A stretch of 64,000 nucleotides of DNA from assembly GCF_020536995.1 (NCBI RefSeq), contig NC_068359.1, positions 75,778,882 to 75,842,881 of the forward strand, written 5' to 3'. This DNA is from Dreissena polymorpha (taxonomy: Eukaryota > Mollusca > Bivalvia > Myida > Dreissenidae). Made by a program: the position numbers and the translations under genes. Shown here one piece after another: positions 14,083-24,813 of the stretch. The notes beneath the pieces were generated by a model. That model saw only the letters and a list, made by a program, of their open reading frames with translations, did no database searches and was not told the DNA's origin. Numbering within the stretch: the stretch's first letter is position 1; the number at the start of each line of letters is the position of its first letter.

Positions 14083-14237
14083 AATAGAGAATAATAGGTT
14101 AGTGTTGATTATAGATCAGGTTTATCATGCGAGGCTTAGAAAACAAAAAGCACGAGCCTTGGCGAGTGCTTTTTCGTTTTCGTGCCGAGCATGATAAACC
14201 TGATCTATAATCAACACTAACCTATTATTCTATTTAT
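14083..14237. repeat. 155-bp near-perfect palindrome
   Basis: The arms run from AAATAGAGAATAATAGG on the left to the inverted CCTATTATTCTATTT on the right. They share TTGATTATAGATCAGG and GGTTTATCATGC and meet at a GC-rich apex near 14160 (GCACGAGCC and GGCGAGTGC). Such a structure would form a long hairpin. It directly abuts the inverted motif TTTATCCCACTTTT that recurs past the recombinase pseudogene. Confidence 0.85.
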
Positions 14238-15633
14238 CCCACTTTTTATTCAGTAAACTATTTTTATTTAAACAAAATAAGTTTTCATGAGTGTTTGTCG
14301 TACATTGATAATGACTGTAGTGTAACCAAGGTCAGTGTATTACTCCGCGTTCCAAAAATAACCGCTGATCAAATAATCATTTTTTTTTAATCAGAATATC
14401 GTTCTGTAACAAAGTGTCGAGCGTTATTTATTACACCTTTAATCATATTGAATTGCAAATCTTTAAGTTTTATGATATCAATATGGCATTAAGTTGTTAT
14501 ATACAAGGAACTACATTTGTTTACAACGTAGCCTAACACAACACACAATTCACTTTCAATATCAAACTATCGAGTCGATCACGAGGTGCACAATATTTCC
14601 TTCTTTGTTATAGTATGTGGTTATTTCGTGACAAAATAACAAAGATTACTTGAATTTAAGCTAATTATATACATTAACATTTTGAATGTTGAAAGTGGTA
14701 CCAAAGAATTGTGAGGCAAAGTTGTTCGAACTAGAGAAAGACATTTGCAAGTGAAGTGACTGGGTGGGGCGAACATCAAGATCAACTTGTTCGACGGTAG
14801 ACATCGGTTGTCTAGGCTGCATTTCGGCCATAGTTTCAGTGCGTGAAGGTGAACTAGAGGAATCTGTTGGATTGTTACATTTACTGGACTGAGCAAGAAT
14901 GAACACTTTTGCTGCTGTTCAACAGATATGTTGGAATAATTGGTTATGGACTGGACATTTTTGTGCCCTGTTATGGCCATGGTTTCAGTGGGTGGAATGT
15001 TTGCATTTCGAAGTTTTTGGACCAGGAATTTGCGAACTGAGTGGTTCGTTATTCTCTTGTGCTTGAGAAAGCCGGCGTCTTTTGCCATGGCCTTCAGCAT
15101 CTGACCTAACTTGTTGACACCCAATTGTTGACGCAAGAATCACCGGGATACAGTGTCATTTGTTCGTATTGCCAGGTAGAAAAGATGCTTTAAAGAAAAA
15201 TCAGATGGACGCATATCCGAGTACATCTTGTAAATGAACACAGGATTTCTTGGTCCAGACGATTGTTTTCTACGGTCAAAGGGGAGCAACTCGAACTGAC
15301 TTCTTCAAAGGGGAGCAACAACAACAGAACCTATTTGCATAGTGTTAAATTTACCTAATACTAGGTTTTAATGACAATAAATGACAAAAAACTCGTTTTT
15401 TTGCTACTTTCCTTTGTTTTAAGGTCATTAAGATTGACAAACATTTGAGATTGTTTTTTTTTATTGATGCACTTGGCAAATACAGGTGACGAGGTGCGTG
15501 GGAAAAAGTAGTCCCGGTTCGGCAGTTGATGACGTCATTTCGTGCCATTGATTATAGCCTTGCCGTTGATTATAGATGATATTTAATCAACGGGGCTTTA
15601 ATCAATCGATTTCGCTGTAAAAGTGGGATAAAA
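14233..15633. mobile_element. candidate element bounded by a 14-bp inverted repeat around a recombinase pseudogene
   Basis: TTTATCCCACTTTT at 14233-14246 and its complement within AAAAGTGGGATAAAA at 15619-15633 bracket the tyrosine-recombinase-like pseudogene. A small hairpin with the word GTTGATTATAGAT lies just inside the right end (about 15562-15590), and the same word lies in the palindrome outside the left end. Cryptons, which carry this recombinase type, are not known for inverted ends, so the boundaries are an inference. Confidence 0.4.
14660..15310 (-). pseudogene. tyrosine recombinase-like (Crypton/ZMYM DUF3504 type) pseudogene
   Basis: The minus-strand frame ending at 14621 holds the C-terminal half of a tyrosine-recombinase fold. 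It shows NHSVRK (the H-x-x-R box), ITGHKNVQS (second histidine) and NYSN (candidate tyrosine nucleophile), spaced as in the Crypton-derived domain of ZMYM/QRICH1-like proteins. Upstream, about 15140-15300, another minus-strand stretch reads NPVFIYKMYSDMRP and FYLAIRTNDT, the segment that normally precedes this domain. It is separated from the main frame by a TGA near 15138. After the catalytic block a second frame (14661-14906) gives a Ser-rich tail ending FFGTTFNIQNVNVYN, a type of ending I recall in the family, so a frame change near 14890 is likely. With at least two lesions and no N-terminal half, I call it a dead copy. It could be a Crypton remnant or a decayed host paralogue. Confidence 0.65.
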
Positions 15634-16220
15634 AGACGTCATTCCGTATTAAGCTTTAATGTTACGACAATAAACGATCGACATCATAAACAGAAATTAC
15701 GTTTGACAGCAACGGGGGTAAATAATGTTTGAAAAACAAAAATTTATACAGATATATGTGTGTTAATGTTAATATTTGTCACTCGTACTCATTACGATGA
15801 ACACAACTAAGGCTTTCAGTAAGTCATGTACCAGATGTCCATACGTATTTTACAGCTTCACATTAGCATGATAAATTGACATAGTAGAAATATAATTATA
15901 ATGTTCGAAGATGAATGAACCCCGAATTTACCCGGTGTCTCAGTGAGAAAGTTGATCATGAATGTCGCCGTACTCGATCATCGGCCACTTGGTCGGGTCA
16001 TTTTTCCAACATCCAGCTTGCAATTTGTGCGGACATTCATTAAGTCCAATTAGTTTTATTTTCTTATGATATCGGGCTTTCGAAGTGCACTCTAACCCTT
16101 CATAATAGTCAAAAGACATTTTAAACACCAATTACAGGCCATTTAATTAATAGGAATGCAATTGACGAAATATCAGCAGAGGTGCTCAATCAGCGTAGTA
16201 AATCGACCGTATCTAGGGCA

Positions 16221-16279
16221 TTGTTTTCACCGTCGCTAAGGGACTGCCCCTTTTGTGACGTCATCGCGATAAGGTCAAT
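16221..16279 (-). repeat. right member of a distant inverted pair
   Basis: Reverse complement reads ATTGACCTTATCGC, then GGGGCAGTCCCTTAG and GACGGTGAAAACAA, matching 12926-12997. It also includes TGACGTCA, a CRE-like palindrome, so an old duplicated promoter region is an alternative to a transposon end. Confidence 0.55.
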
Positions 16280-17189
16280 AGAGAATCGCATGCCAAAAAC
16301 GTATTTCCATTAGAATTGTCCTTTTGGCTTTTGTGTTTATATGACAAGATATTAAAATAAATGCTATATCATTTTTCTGTATTATTTTTTTTGCCGCAGT
16401 ACACTTCTGATTTTTTTGCAAAAACGACCAATGAAAGTATGGCAATAAAAAAATATCATATGATCACAAAAACTATAAAACAAACAGTTTATATCGCTGT
16501 CATTTAACCATATTTCAGATTAAAAAAGGTCTCATTGAAAATAAATAAACATTACCTATAGTAAAATGATGTACACAAAAGCACTCACTATCGACAATAA
16601 AGGATCACTGTTTACAGCATTATCTCCACTGTCAGATCAACAGTTGGAGCATAATTTCACAAATTTGTAAAATTGTACATTTATCCAAAGGACCCGCTAT
16701 GCAACAATTGTTTTTGATTTGATTATACTTTTTCATGAAATACACGATAGTGACCCCATATTGGCGTGACATAACAACATAACCAATGCAAGCAGTTTCA
16801 ATTATGGGACACAACACAACTTTTCAATTGAATCGATGATGAAGCACATTTGAGTTATATTCGCAGTTGCAGTTAGTAACTGTTTTTTTACTGATAAAGA
16901 TATGATATCCCAAAAGTTAGTTCCTGTGCTTTTTTTCTCTATACAGACATTTTACATCAAGGACTTTGATCACTTTTCATTATTGTGTATAAAATACAAA
17001 ATACCACACAAAACTGAAACATATTTGATATAACCCATATCAGCAGCATGGTTTCCTTTCTAAATGTAATAAAAACTTGATTTCAATCATGAACTTTAAA
17101 TTTCAAGAAAACAGGAAACCAAGAGAAAGGAAAAAAAACAACGAAGGCGTGGAATTGTGAAATATGCAAGCCTGAACTAGAGTTATGAT
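16280..17189. other. intergenic DNA, nothing seen
   Basis: AT-rich, with only short frames and no repeat structure that I could identify. Confidence 0.6.
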
Positions 17190-17695
17190 TCAGATTGGAA
17201 TCCCGGACAATCGCTCCTACGCTTAATTTGACAGGGTGGACAGTCGCTCCTACGAAGTTTTGACAGGACGGACAGTCGCTCATACATTATTTTGACAACC
17301 CGGACTATCGCTCTTACATTATTTGGTCAACCCTGACAGTCGCTCCTACAATATTTTGACTCCATGGCAATACATAGTATACGCCGATCATAGGCTTACA
17401 TCTATAATGAACCGACAATAAAATTTGCCAACTTGTTAACAGTAAGCCGATTCAACATGAGCCGATCAATGTGATTTTGAATAATTAATTTACTTATTAA
17501 AAAACTATGTTACAGTTTGTTGATTCTTTAACTGTAATTATAATGTAGTTATAAGGACACAGCTCGATTTATACGAGTCAGTTCAGCCTTCATGATTTCA
17601 AATCATAATTTGTCCGCCCTGTTAAAACATCGTAGGAGCGACTGTCCGCACTGTCAAATTTAGCGTAGGAGCAATTGTCTGGATACCTTCAGATT
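17190..17695. mobile_element. MITE-like element with tandem repeats in its inverted ends
   Basis: The left end (CAGATTGGAATCCCGGAC) and the inverted right end (CAATCTGAAGGTATCCAGAC) are similar, and the similarity runs on for about 100 bp. The left end contains five tandem units of 32-33 bp starting at 17205, 17238, 17270, 17302 and 17334, each GGACAGTCGCTCCTACG plus a TTTTGACA-like half. The right end holds two such units in opposite sense (about 17612-17680). No coding sequence lies between. The structure fits a foldback or MITE with variable-number subterminal repeats. Confidence 0.7.
17205..17362 (+). repeat. 32-33 bp tandem repeat, five units
   Basis: Each unit carries GACAGTCGCTCCTAC with small variation (CAATCG, CTATCG, CATAC) followed by a TTGACA-containing spacer. 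It is the inner part of the left end of the MITE-like element. Confidence 0.85.
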
Positions 17696-19019
17696 GTTGT
17701 GCGCTGCACTTCTATACGCCACAACCTTCCTTTGTTCCAAGTTTGATTTCAAAGGGTCCCATTGTAATTACGTTATGACCGGACAATAAAAAAGCAAGAT
17801 ATAGTAATTCAGGGGCTATAGCTATAGTCCTTGCGCACTGAACTTCTCATCAGTGAGATCTATCCATTATGACGTTTCACGTGAAAAGGTGTTAAAGTTA
17901 AAGAGTTATACTCTTTCAAAGTATTGAAAGCTGCCTGACCCCTAGCATGACATGGGTAATCCCTTAATATGCTCTGTATCCGAGGGACGTATAAAAAAGA
18001 CAAATGGAAAGGATGAGAAAAACAACACGGCAGTTTTTAATGATAGGCACTTTTATTATCAATATAAATGCATGCAATGGTTTGGCATATTCATAACAAA
18101 AATAGAAATGTATCTTGTTTGACATATTACCCATTTAAATAATCTAAAGTAAAACACGCTTTGCAGCACAAGTTAATGAATTACCACAGTGTGGCAATAC
18201 AAAGAATTGTTGAATGTAAAGTAAACGCAGTTTAGATCTACTTTTGCTGACAATATATATACTATTTTAAATCTTAAGCAAACATAAATGTGACATAATA
18301 ACACAAAATGTGTTCAAAATCTAAATAATCTTCTAATGCCGAATTTGTACAATGCTGCTTTTATAATTAGAGAATATAATAAAATATGTGCCAGTTGAGC
18401 TCATAAGCAAATTGTCATGCATATATTATCAAGCACCTTAACTAAAATAACTTACTTTTTATAATAATGTAAATAAATAATAAAAAAACTAAGCAAAACA
18501 AAGTAAGTAAATTACATAATGAAATGTGAAAAGTATAATTATTATATTTATGTACCCATCAAAAAAGCTATATGAAATACTTTGTTTTTATTAAATTCAT
18601 AATACTTTGTATGAATGTACACACTATTCGACGTATGCATGTATGTATGTATATAATATTATACAGAATGAATAAAATTTTGCACAAAAAAAAAACAAAT
18701 GTGAAAAGATCCTAGAAGAAAAGTAAAATCATAGTGAAAATATGTCTTATAAACATAAGTTGGCATATTAGTTGACAGTAAATTAACATATTTAGTTGTC
18801 ATATAAAACACCAAATGATTTTTATCCTTAAAATTGTGCATTATAATTGTTCAGTGTAGGTATATACATTTAACAACACTTTACTTCATCATATTTAAGT
18901 TTTAATATCAAATTGTTGATAGTTTTGAACAGCTGCAAACAAGAAACCGTCAGAGACGGGTGATGCTCCACAAAGGTTTTTTTGTCACAATATTGCACTA
19001 TATATTCAGATAAAGGAAA
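17696..19019. other. AT-rich intergenic DNA, nothing seen
   Basis: Only short AT-driven frames. A short ATGT-type microsatellite (GTATGCATGTATGTATGTAT) lies near 18635-18655. Confidence 0.6.
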
Positions 19020-19800
19020 CGTCTTACGGGGCATAACTTTGGACAAAATAATACGATGGATGGTTTAGCAACTTAAAAATTTCAAATTTCAAAGGGCCAT
19101 AACTCTGTGAAAAATCATCCGACCATAACCGGCTGATAATATGCACATCTCCTGTTGATAGTGAAGCTTCCCATAAAGTTTCATTGAATTCCCGTAATAA
19201 GTTGCTGAGAAATAGCTCGGACAAGAATTGCACTATATGTACAATGGAAAAGTTCAAAGGGCCATAACTCTGTGAAAAATCATCTGACCATAACCGGCTG
19301 ATAATATGCACATCTCCTCTTGGTAGTGAAGCTTCCCATAAAGTTTCATTGAATTCCGGCCACGAGTTGCTGAGAAATAGCCCTGACAAGAATTACACTA
19401 TATGTACAATGGAAAATTTCAAAGGGCCATAAGTCTGTGAAAAATCATCTGACCAGAACCCGCTGATAATATGCCCATCTCCTCTTGGTAGTGAAGCTTC
19501 CCATAAAGTTTCATTGAATTCCGGTCATTAGTTGCTGAGAAATAGCCCAGACAAGAATTGAACTATATGAACAGTTAATGGAAAACTTCAAAGGGCCATA
19601 ACTCTGTGAAAAATCATCCGACCAGAACCGGCTGATAATATGCACATCTCCTCTTGGTAGTGAAGCTTCCCATAAAGTTTCATTGAATTCCGGTCATTAG
19701 TTGCTGAGAAATAGCCCGGACAACAATTGTGCACGGACGGATGGATGGACACACGGACAGACGAAGCGGCGACTATATGCTACGACTATGAGCATAAAAA
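19020..19800. repeat. 165-bp tandem array, four units, with GGACGG tail
   Basis: AAAGGGCCATAACTCTGTG recurs at about 19091, 19256, 19421 and 19590, each followed by GCTGATAATATGCACATCTC and GTGAAGCTTCCCATAAAG. The array ends in a GGACGGATGGATGGACAC-type run and an AT tail with GAGCATAAAAA. The minus-strand open frame over it (19024-19389) only reflects the repeat. This layout is typical of dispersed bivalve repeats. Confidence 0.85.
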
Positions 19801-19976
19801 ATAAGACAGCATGCATCAACTGCAAAATCTATCATCCAATGACGATCTGGACTAACATTTATAAAGCTTCTTAGGGTAATCTTAACATAAGTTGTATTTG
19901 TATATAAGTTATATAATTACGGTAAGTGAAAATTTCAGATTCAATGCGATAATCTACTTCCACAAATTTTTACTAT

Positions 19977-20495
19977 TTAAAGGGGCCTTTTCACAGATTT
20001 TGGCATTTTTTTAACTTATTTATTAAATGCTTTATATTGATAAATGTAAACATTGGATCATAAAATCTCCAGTAAAAAATCAAGAAAAAAAATTAAAAAA
20101 AGGAAAAGAACATTGCCCGGAGCAGGTTTCGAACCAGTGACCCCTGGAGTCCTGCCAGAGTCCTGAAGTAAAAACGCTTTAGCCAACTGAGCTATTCCGC
20201 CGAGTACACATTCTAGACGTATTTTATACCTTATATAAGCAATCTTCGTAGTTTCACAAAATTTAACGACAAAAACAGAACTCTCCAAATTATTCAATCG
20301 TTTCGCGTTGCAACGCTTTATAATTTTTAGGATTTAAAATCGTCAAAAGATGCATATAATGGCTATATTAGAGCATGGTTAATGTTCAGTATTACTGTTT
20401 CCTCACAAATATCATAACTAAAACGAAAACTTACGAATCTGAAACAACTTTTTTCAATTTTGTCAATTTACCAAAGCGTGAAAAGATCCCTTTAA
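19977..20495. mobile_element. TTAA-flanked MITE carrying a tRNA-like segment
   Basis: TTAA at 19977-19980 and 20492-20495 brackets 519 bp. The left end AGGGGCCTTTTCACAG matches the inverted right end AGGGATCTTTTCACGC, followed by TTTTGG and TTTGG. It has no transposase frame. A tRNA-like sequence lies inside on the minus strand, making it a composite of a DNA-transposon shell and RNA polymerase III promoter boxes. Confidence 0.8.
20111..20202 (-). pseudogene. tRNA-like sequence (degenerate) with A and B boxes
   Basis: On the minus strand TAGCTCAGTTGG (20183-20194) fits an A box and GGTTCGAAACC (20125-20135) a B box. The spacing between them is longer than in a short tRNA. Acceptor and T-arm pairing is incomplete (only about four of seven acceptor pairs), and the segment between carries CTCTGG and CCAGGG, which can pair. 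I read it as a tRNA-derived pseudogene or SINE head rather than a working tRNA. Confidence 0.7.
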
Positions 20496-20545
20496 TGCCC
20501 AATTATTATACCTGTTTTGTATGCAGAATTTAACAATGTAACGCA

Positions 20546-20870
20546 AACAAGAGCTGTTTCTATAGGATGACATATGCCCATGAAAAACGCTTTTATAGAA
20601 GTTTTGAGCGTTTTTCGAAAACAAATGCAGATTTCGAAACCTAAATGCGGACCCTTACTTCAAGGTCAAGATAACAGGGGTCAAAATTTGTATGCGTATG
20701 GAACGGCCTTGTCTATATACACATGCATACAAAATATGAAGGTTATATCTGAAGTGACATAGAAGTTATGATCATTTTTCGAACCCTTAAGGCAAAGTGT
20801 GACAGACAGATGGATGGACAGTATGATCACTATCACACTATATTCCCTCCTTTGGTGGCATTAAAAGCTT
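20546..20870. repeat. dispersed repeat with GACAGACAGATGG tail
   Basis: It begins CAAGAGCTGTTTCTATAGGA and ends in GACAGACAGATGGATGGACA followed by CCCTCCTTTGGTGGCATTAAA, the tail layout shared with other repeats in this window. The plus frame at 20574-20762 is not supported as a gene. Confidence 0.65.
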
Positions 20871-20910
20871 TCAAAATGAGAGAGCTGGAGGAATTTCATT
20901 ATTACAATAA

Positions 20911-21555
20911 TTACACCTTTTTTTTCTTAATTTTCAAGCATACTTGACGGCTGACATGTGCAGCCTGACCCCGGGCAGCACTCAACAGAAAGGTGGCTAA
21001 CTCCTGCTGTGGAGGTGACCATGGCTGTTGCCTTGGAAGGGTATCAACAAAGGGAACACAAGGTTCCCTTTCATCTGACACTCCTGCCAAGTACCTTGTC
21101 CACCACTCAACAGCAGTTGTTGACAACCTCCCTGTTGCCTGCCATTTCACCATGTCAGCTGACATTTGCTGTATCTCGCCAAGAACTTTGGGATTGGTGG
21201 TGACACCAACCGCATCAAAGTTCTGTGGGATATACCCAGCAATGTCAAGATGGTGGTCTGGTGATCCTGGCCAGTCACGGTAGCGCAGGGCCACCTTCCC
21301 ATCCACTTCTGTCATGATGAAATGGTGTGGGGTTGCAATACCCTGAATCAGGCCCCTGCAGCCTTCAAGGCTATGCTTATAATCGTAGCATGTTAGTTGC
21401 TCCACAATAGGGGATGGCTCCTGACTATCCCTGAGGTTGTCCACCAAGTCCTGCAGGGTGCCCATGTCCCGCCGTCGTATCCATGAAGCAACTCTGCTGA
21501 AGACCTGATCAATATCTTCGAGGGTGTGGCCAACCATCAGAAAGCCCACTTTCAC
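20911..21555 (-). CDS. DUF7869-type protein, large exon (partial gene)
   Basis: The minus-strand exon starts after the acceptor TTTTACAG at 21556 and stays open for 204 codons to a donor-like CAA|GTATGC at 20944. If not spliced, it reads ten more codons to a TAA at 20911-20913. The first residues VKVGFLMVGHTLEDIDQVFS contain the V-G-H-T-x-E-D-I-D-Q block that marks the large metazoan family annotated DUF7869. It continues with a basic WIRRRD, then KVALRYRDWP and the C-terminal WWTRYL. It joins in phase 0 with the exon at 22487-22606. Function is unknown. The D-N and H-T-E-D-D blocks recall an RNase H-type nuclease core, which is inference. Whether the gene ends here or continues to the left, where repeats begin, is unclear. 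No polyadenylation signal is obvious. Confidence 0.75.
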   Translation of the reverse strand: MKVGFLMVGHTLEDIDQVFSRVASWIRRRDMGTLQDLVDNLRDSQEPSPIVEQLTCYDYKHSLEGCRGLIQGIATPHHFIMTEVDGKVALRYRDWPGSPDHHLDIAGYIPQNFDAVGVTTNPKVLGEIQQMSADMVKWQATGRLSTTAVEWWTRYLAGVSDEREPCVPFVDTLPRQQPWSPPQQELATFLLSAARGQAAHVSRQVCLKIKKKKV

Positions 21556-21834
21556 CTGTAAAAGAACGTAACCATTCAGGAACTTTCTTAAAAACCTACC
21601 AATAAATAAATTATAAAACATATGTAGCTACAATTCACGTATTAAAATTGGCAAAAATAATACTTTCTTCCCTTTTCAGTATACATTTGTTAAGTTGTTA
21701 ACTTGAAATTGCACATCATTAGACTGGAGTACATATTGCCTAAAAACATAAGTTATTGTAATGTGCAGCAAACAATTTGAAATTTTGAGAAATTTTAACA
21801 TTTGGAGTACATTTTGAAATGTCCGAAGATTGAG

Positions 21835-22092
21835 CAAGAGATGTGTTTGTCAGAAACACAATCCTACTACTGCGCCGCTTTGATTTTTTTTTACCTTTGA
21901 CTTTGAAGGATGACCGTGATCTTTCACCATTCAAAATGTGCAGCTCCATTAGAAACACGTGCATGCAAAATATCAAGTTGCTATCTTCAATATTGCACAA
22001 GTTATGGGCAGTGTTAAATTTTTTAGACGAATGGACGGACAGACTGACAGACAGTTCAAATGCTATATGCCACCCTACAGGGGGCATAAAAA
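21835..22092. repeat. dispersed repeat, copy 1 (intronic)
   Basis: It begins CAAGAGATGTGTTTGTCAGA, contains AAAATGTGCAGCTCCATTAG and ATATCAAGTTGCTATCTTC, and ends with a GGACGGACAGAC-like run plus CCCTACAGGGGGCATAAAAA. A second copy is at 29137-29475. It sits in the intron between the two minus-strand exons. Confidence 0.85.
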
Positions 22093-22486
22093 GAGGAAAT
22101 TCAGAATGATTTATAATGATATTAAATAATTATATGAAATTCTTTTAATACTTGTTGAGAAACAATAGTATGCAGTTTAAGTAACTGAAATTCCCACCCA
22201 AGGACCATGCAAGTGTCTTGAGAAACAATAATTATAATGCAATCAATACAGAGTTAAGCATTTTGTGCAATGCACTTTCTCTTATCATCTTCTACTAAAT
22301 TATAAAGTTTGAAGTCAATCATTTGAGTACTTATGGAGAAAAAGCCTGTACAACTATGCAGTGTGTCAAATTAACAGACTGACCCACTGGCGACTATATC
22401 CCTGGGAAGCATAAACATTGTTGGTATGTACATGTTGTATGTATATCCAAATAACCTAAAGAGGAAATTAAAACTCAAAGTCAAAC

Positions 22487-22606
22487 CTTTTGGAAAACCT
22501 TCATCTTTACAAGGTAGGCCATAAACATCAGTACAAAGGCATTCTTGTTGTCCTTCCCAGAATTGTCCAATTGCAGGTACAGGACTTCTGGCAGTCTTTG
22601 GAAGTT
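22487..22606 (-). CDS. DUF7869-type protein, upstream exon
   Basis: A 120-nt minus-strand exon between an acceptor TTTTTAG (ending 22607) and a donor AAAAG|GTTTGA (GT at 22486-22485). Its 40 codons include LPEVLYLQLDNSGKDNKN, the D-N-x-x-x-x-N-K-N block that precedes the V-G-H-T block in DUF7869 proteins. It joins the next exon (21555 downward) in phase 0, after a 931-bp intron that hosts a repeat. Its small size was no bar to recognition because both splice sites and the family motif agree. Exons further upstream, coding for the long N-terminal part usual in the family, were not found up to 24.8 kb. Confidence 0.8.
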
Positions 22607-22839
22607 CTAAAAATAAATCAAAGTAGAAATTATGAAACTATGCTGGTCCAGTAATAGTAGTTTCAACAGTTCTTTCTATTGCCTAGACGATCTGGACATG
22701 TTGTTTGCGTATTTCCAAGTTTATTAGGGCTCTGCGTCTTCATTATGCGTGGACCCAGAGCATGTCCCAGCACTGTCATCTATTAAGCTTAGAGTCCTGA
22801 AAGTTTGAATGAAATTTAAATGATAGCTTTAATGTCCAG

Positions 22840-23625
22840 GTGTTTTTTTACCTCCCACAACAATTGCTAAGGGGGGGGGGCTATATAGTAGTCATTTTGT
22901 CAGGACTATAACTATGTCATTCATTGTGAGATTTTAAACTGACACTGTTCATTTGTTCACCGTCATTGGACAGTGTGTCATGTGAAAGAAATTTGCCGAT
23001 ATTTCCAAGGTCAATGTCACACTTGGAGTTCAATGGTCAAAATGTCCATACCCGAGCTTTTCCTGGCAAGAACTATACCATTCATTGTGAGGTTTTAAAA
23101 TCATTTCTCATGTATGTTTACAATCCTATGACAGTGTTTCATCAGAAGAATCAGGTCGATACATCCGTAGTCAAGGTTATACTTTAAGTTCAAAGGTAAA
23201 AAATGGTCATAAATGAGCTTGTCTGGGCCATAATTTTGTGATTAATTGTGAGATTGTAAAATTACTAAGTACATTTGTTCACCATTATTGGACGGTGTGT
23301 CATGCGAAAGAATTACGTCTATATCTCCAAGATCAAGGTAAAATGTGCCTAATAATTCTTAACAAAAAATTTGTCCACACGACATGGATGACCCCAACTC
23401 CAACTTTGTCACTACATAAAAGCATAGTGTGATACTGACATTGACCTAGTGACCCCAATTCAAATTGGGGTAATCTACAGTCCAAGGCCAATTCACATGT
23501 GCAGTAACAAGCCAATATGTCAATCTGTTGACGAGTTATTGATCGGAAAACCCACTGGTCTACAGACCTCAGACCGACCGACAGCCAGCAAAACAATATA
23601 CCCCCTCTTCTTCAAAATATAAATA
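22840..23625. repeat. dispersed repeat with three 160-bp tandem units
   Basis: Units start near 22891, 23054 and 23215, each with a variant of GAGCTT, a CTATAACTATG-like stretch, TCATTGTGAGATTTTAAA and TTTGTTCACC. The block ends in GACCGACCGACAGCC and AATATACCCCCTC. The short frames in it on both strands are not genes. Confidence 0.75.
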
Positions 23626-23637
23626 AATATAAATATA

Positions 23638-24035
23638 ACAAGCAAATTCGTAGAATTGATATCCCCCGCAACATATGCTTTGTTTGAGGATGGTTGCAAA
23701 TTGGACGGATGAACATACTGAATCTGGCGGGGGATATATACTCATACCAAGTTTCAATTAAATCCGCCAAAGCACTTCCAAGATATGGCTCCAGACACAA
23801 AAGTGCCTATAGTAAAAAGCTTTTTTTCAATACACAAAGGGCCATAACTCTGGTTTTAACAGATGGTGTACAATGCCATTTGGCGTGCATCATCCTCTCA
23901 TGCATATATATACGCATACCAAGTTTCAATGAAATCCGCCGAAGCACTTCCAAGATATGGCTCCGGACCCAAAAATGCCGGACGGACGGACAGACAACGC
24001 CAAAACAATATCCCTCCGCCTCTGGCGGGGGATAA
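23638..24035. repeat. dispersed repeat with CCCCCGC / GGCGGGGGAT ends
   Basis: It starts ACAAGCAAATTCGTAGAATT followed by GATATCCCCCGC, and ends GGACGGACGGACAGACAACG followed by GGCGGGGGATAAT. Inside, a block with ATACCAAGTTTCAAT and GCACTTCCAAGATATGGCTC occurs twice (about 23745 and 23918). Confidence 0.75.
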
Positions 24036-24800
24036 TTAGCTTCTCTAATTTGCTAGGACAGCATGCGAAAAAATTCAATCAATTCAGGGGGCATTACAAA
24101 TTCATCTCAATTAAAGTTCAACATGCACTTCGAAAGTAAGATTTTACACTTTTCCTCAGATTTCACATTATGTATAATAGCTGATGAGAAACCACTCCAG
24201 AAAGGCATTCATCAAATTCAATTTATTAAAGTGGCAGTTACCAAATTGAGCCTGACAGAATACACACAGACACATAATAGGATGATAAACAATTACACAT
24301 TAATGGAAAGTTTCATGAACTTCCATACAACAGCTACTAGGATAAACATGTGATGCACAGAAGAACAGACAGTCAATGACACATCTATATACCTCCACAC
24401 TCAGCTGGGAATAAAATACAAGATTCACACATTATGTTCTATATTGACAAATAAGCTGATATAAATTACTCCTATGATAAAACAAGAGGCCCTAGAGGGC
24501 CTTGGGTTGCATACCTGAATAACCCTGCAATCTTCAATCTTAAGTTATAGTGTTACTTGGAAGGCATCTAATGTGTGTTAAATTTTTACTAACATATTAA
24601 AATAATTTGGCTGCTCCCAGGGCGGGGCTAATTTTGAACCAAGGAAAACATATCATTACATTGTAGTTTATCACATAAACATAGCCACAATTGCATTTGT
24701 ATGTTTGATTGTCACCATAATTTAGACAAGTTTAAAACTTTTAAATGATACAGATCATGCGGACTTCTGTATTAAATTTGTGCAATCTTTGTTCCACATG
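24036..24800. other. intergenic DNA with a short repeat fragment
   Basis: Near 24484 a fragment ACAAGAGGCCCTAGAGGGCC, a small GC hairpin, looks like the start of a dispersed repeat that soon fades. I see nothing else. Confidence 0.5.
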
Positions 24801-24813
24801 AATTGAAGCGCAA

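Noticed and set aside
17083-17283. 66-codon minus frame with SDCPSC and similar words
   Set aside because: It is the translation of the 32-33 bp tandem repeat of a MITE end.
19024-19389. 121-codon minus-strand frame
   Set aside because: It lies wholly in the 165-bp tandem repeat and repeats its own peptide; the unit length is divisible by three, which explains the openness.
20111-20202. Working tRNA gene
   Set aside because: Good A and B boxes but poor acceptor and T-arm pairing, an abnormal anticodon region, and placement inside a MITE.
20993-21283. Plus-strand frames (81 and 96 codons) at 20958-21283
   Set aside because: They lie opposite the DUF7869 exon, whose family motifs and splice sites fix the strand as minus.
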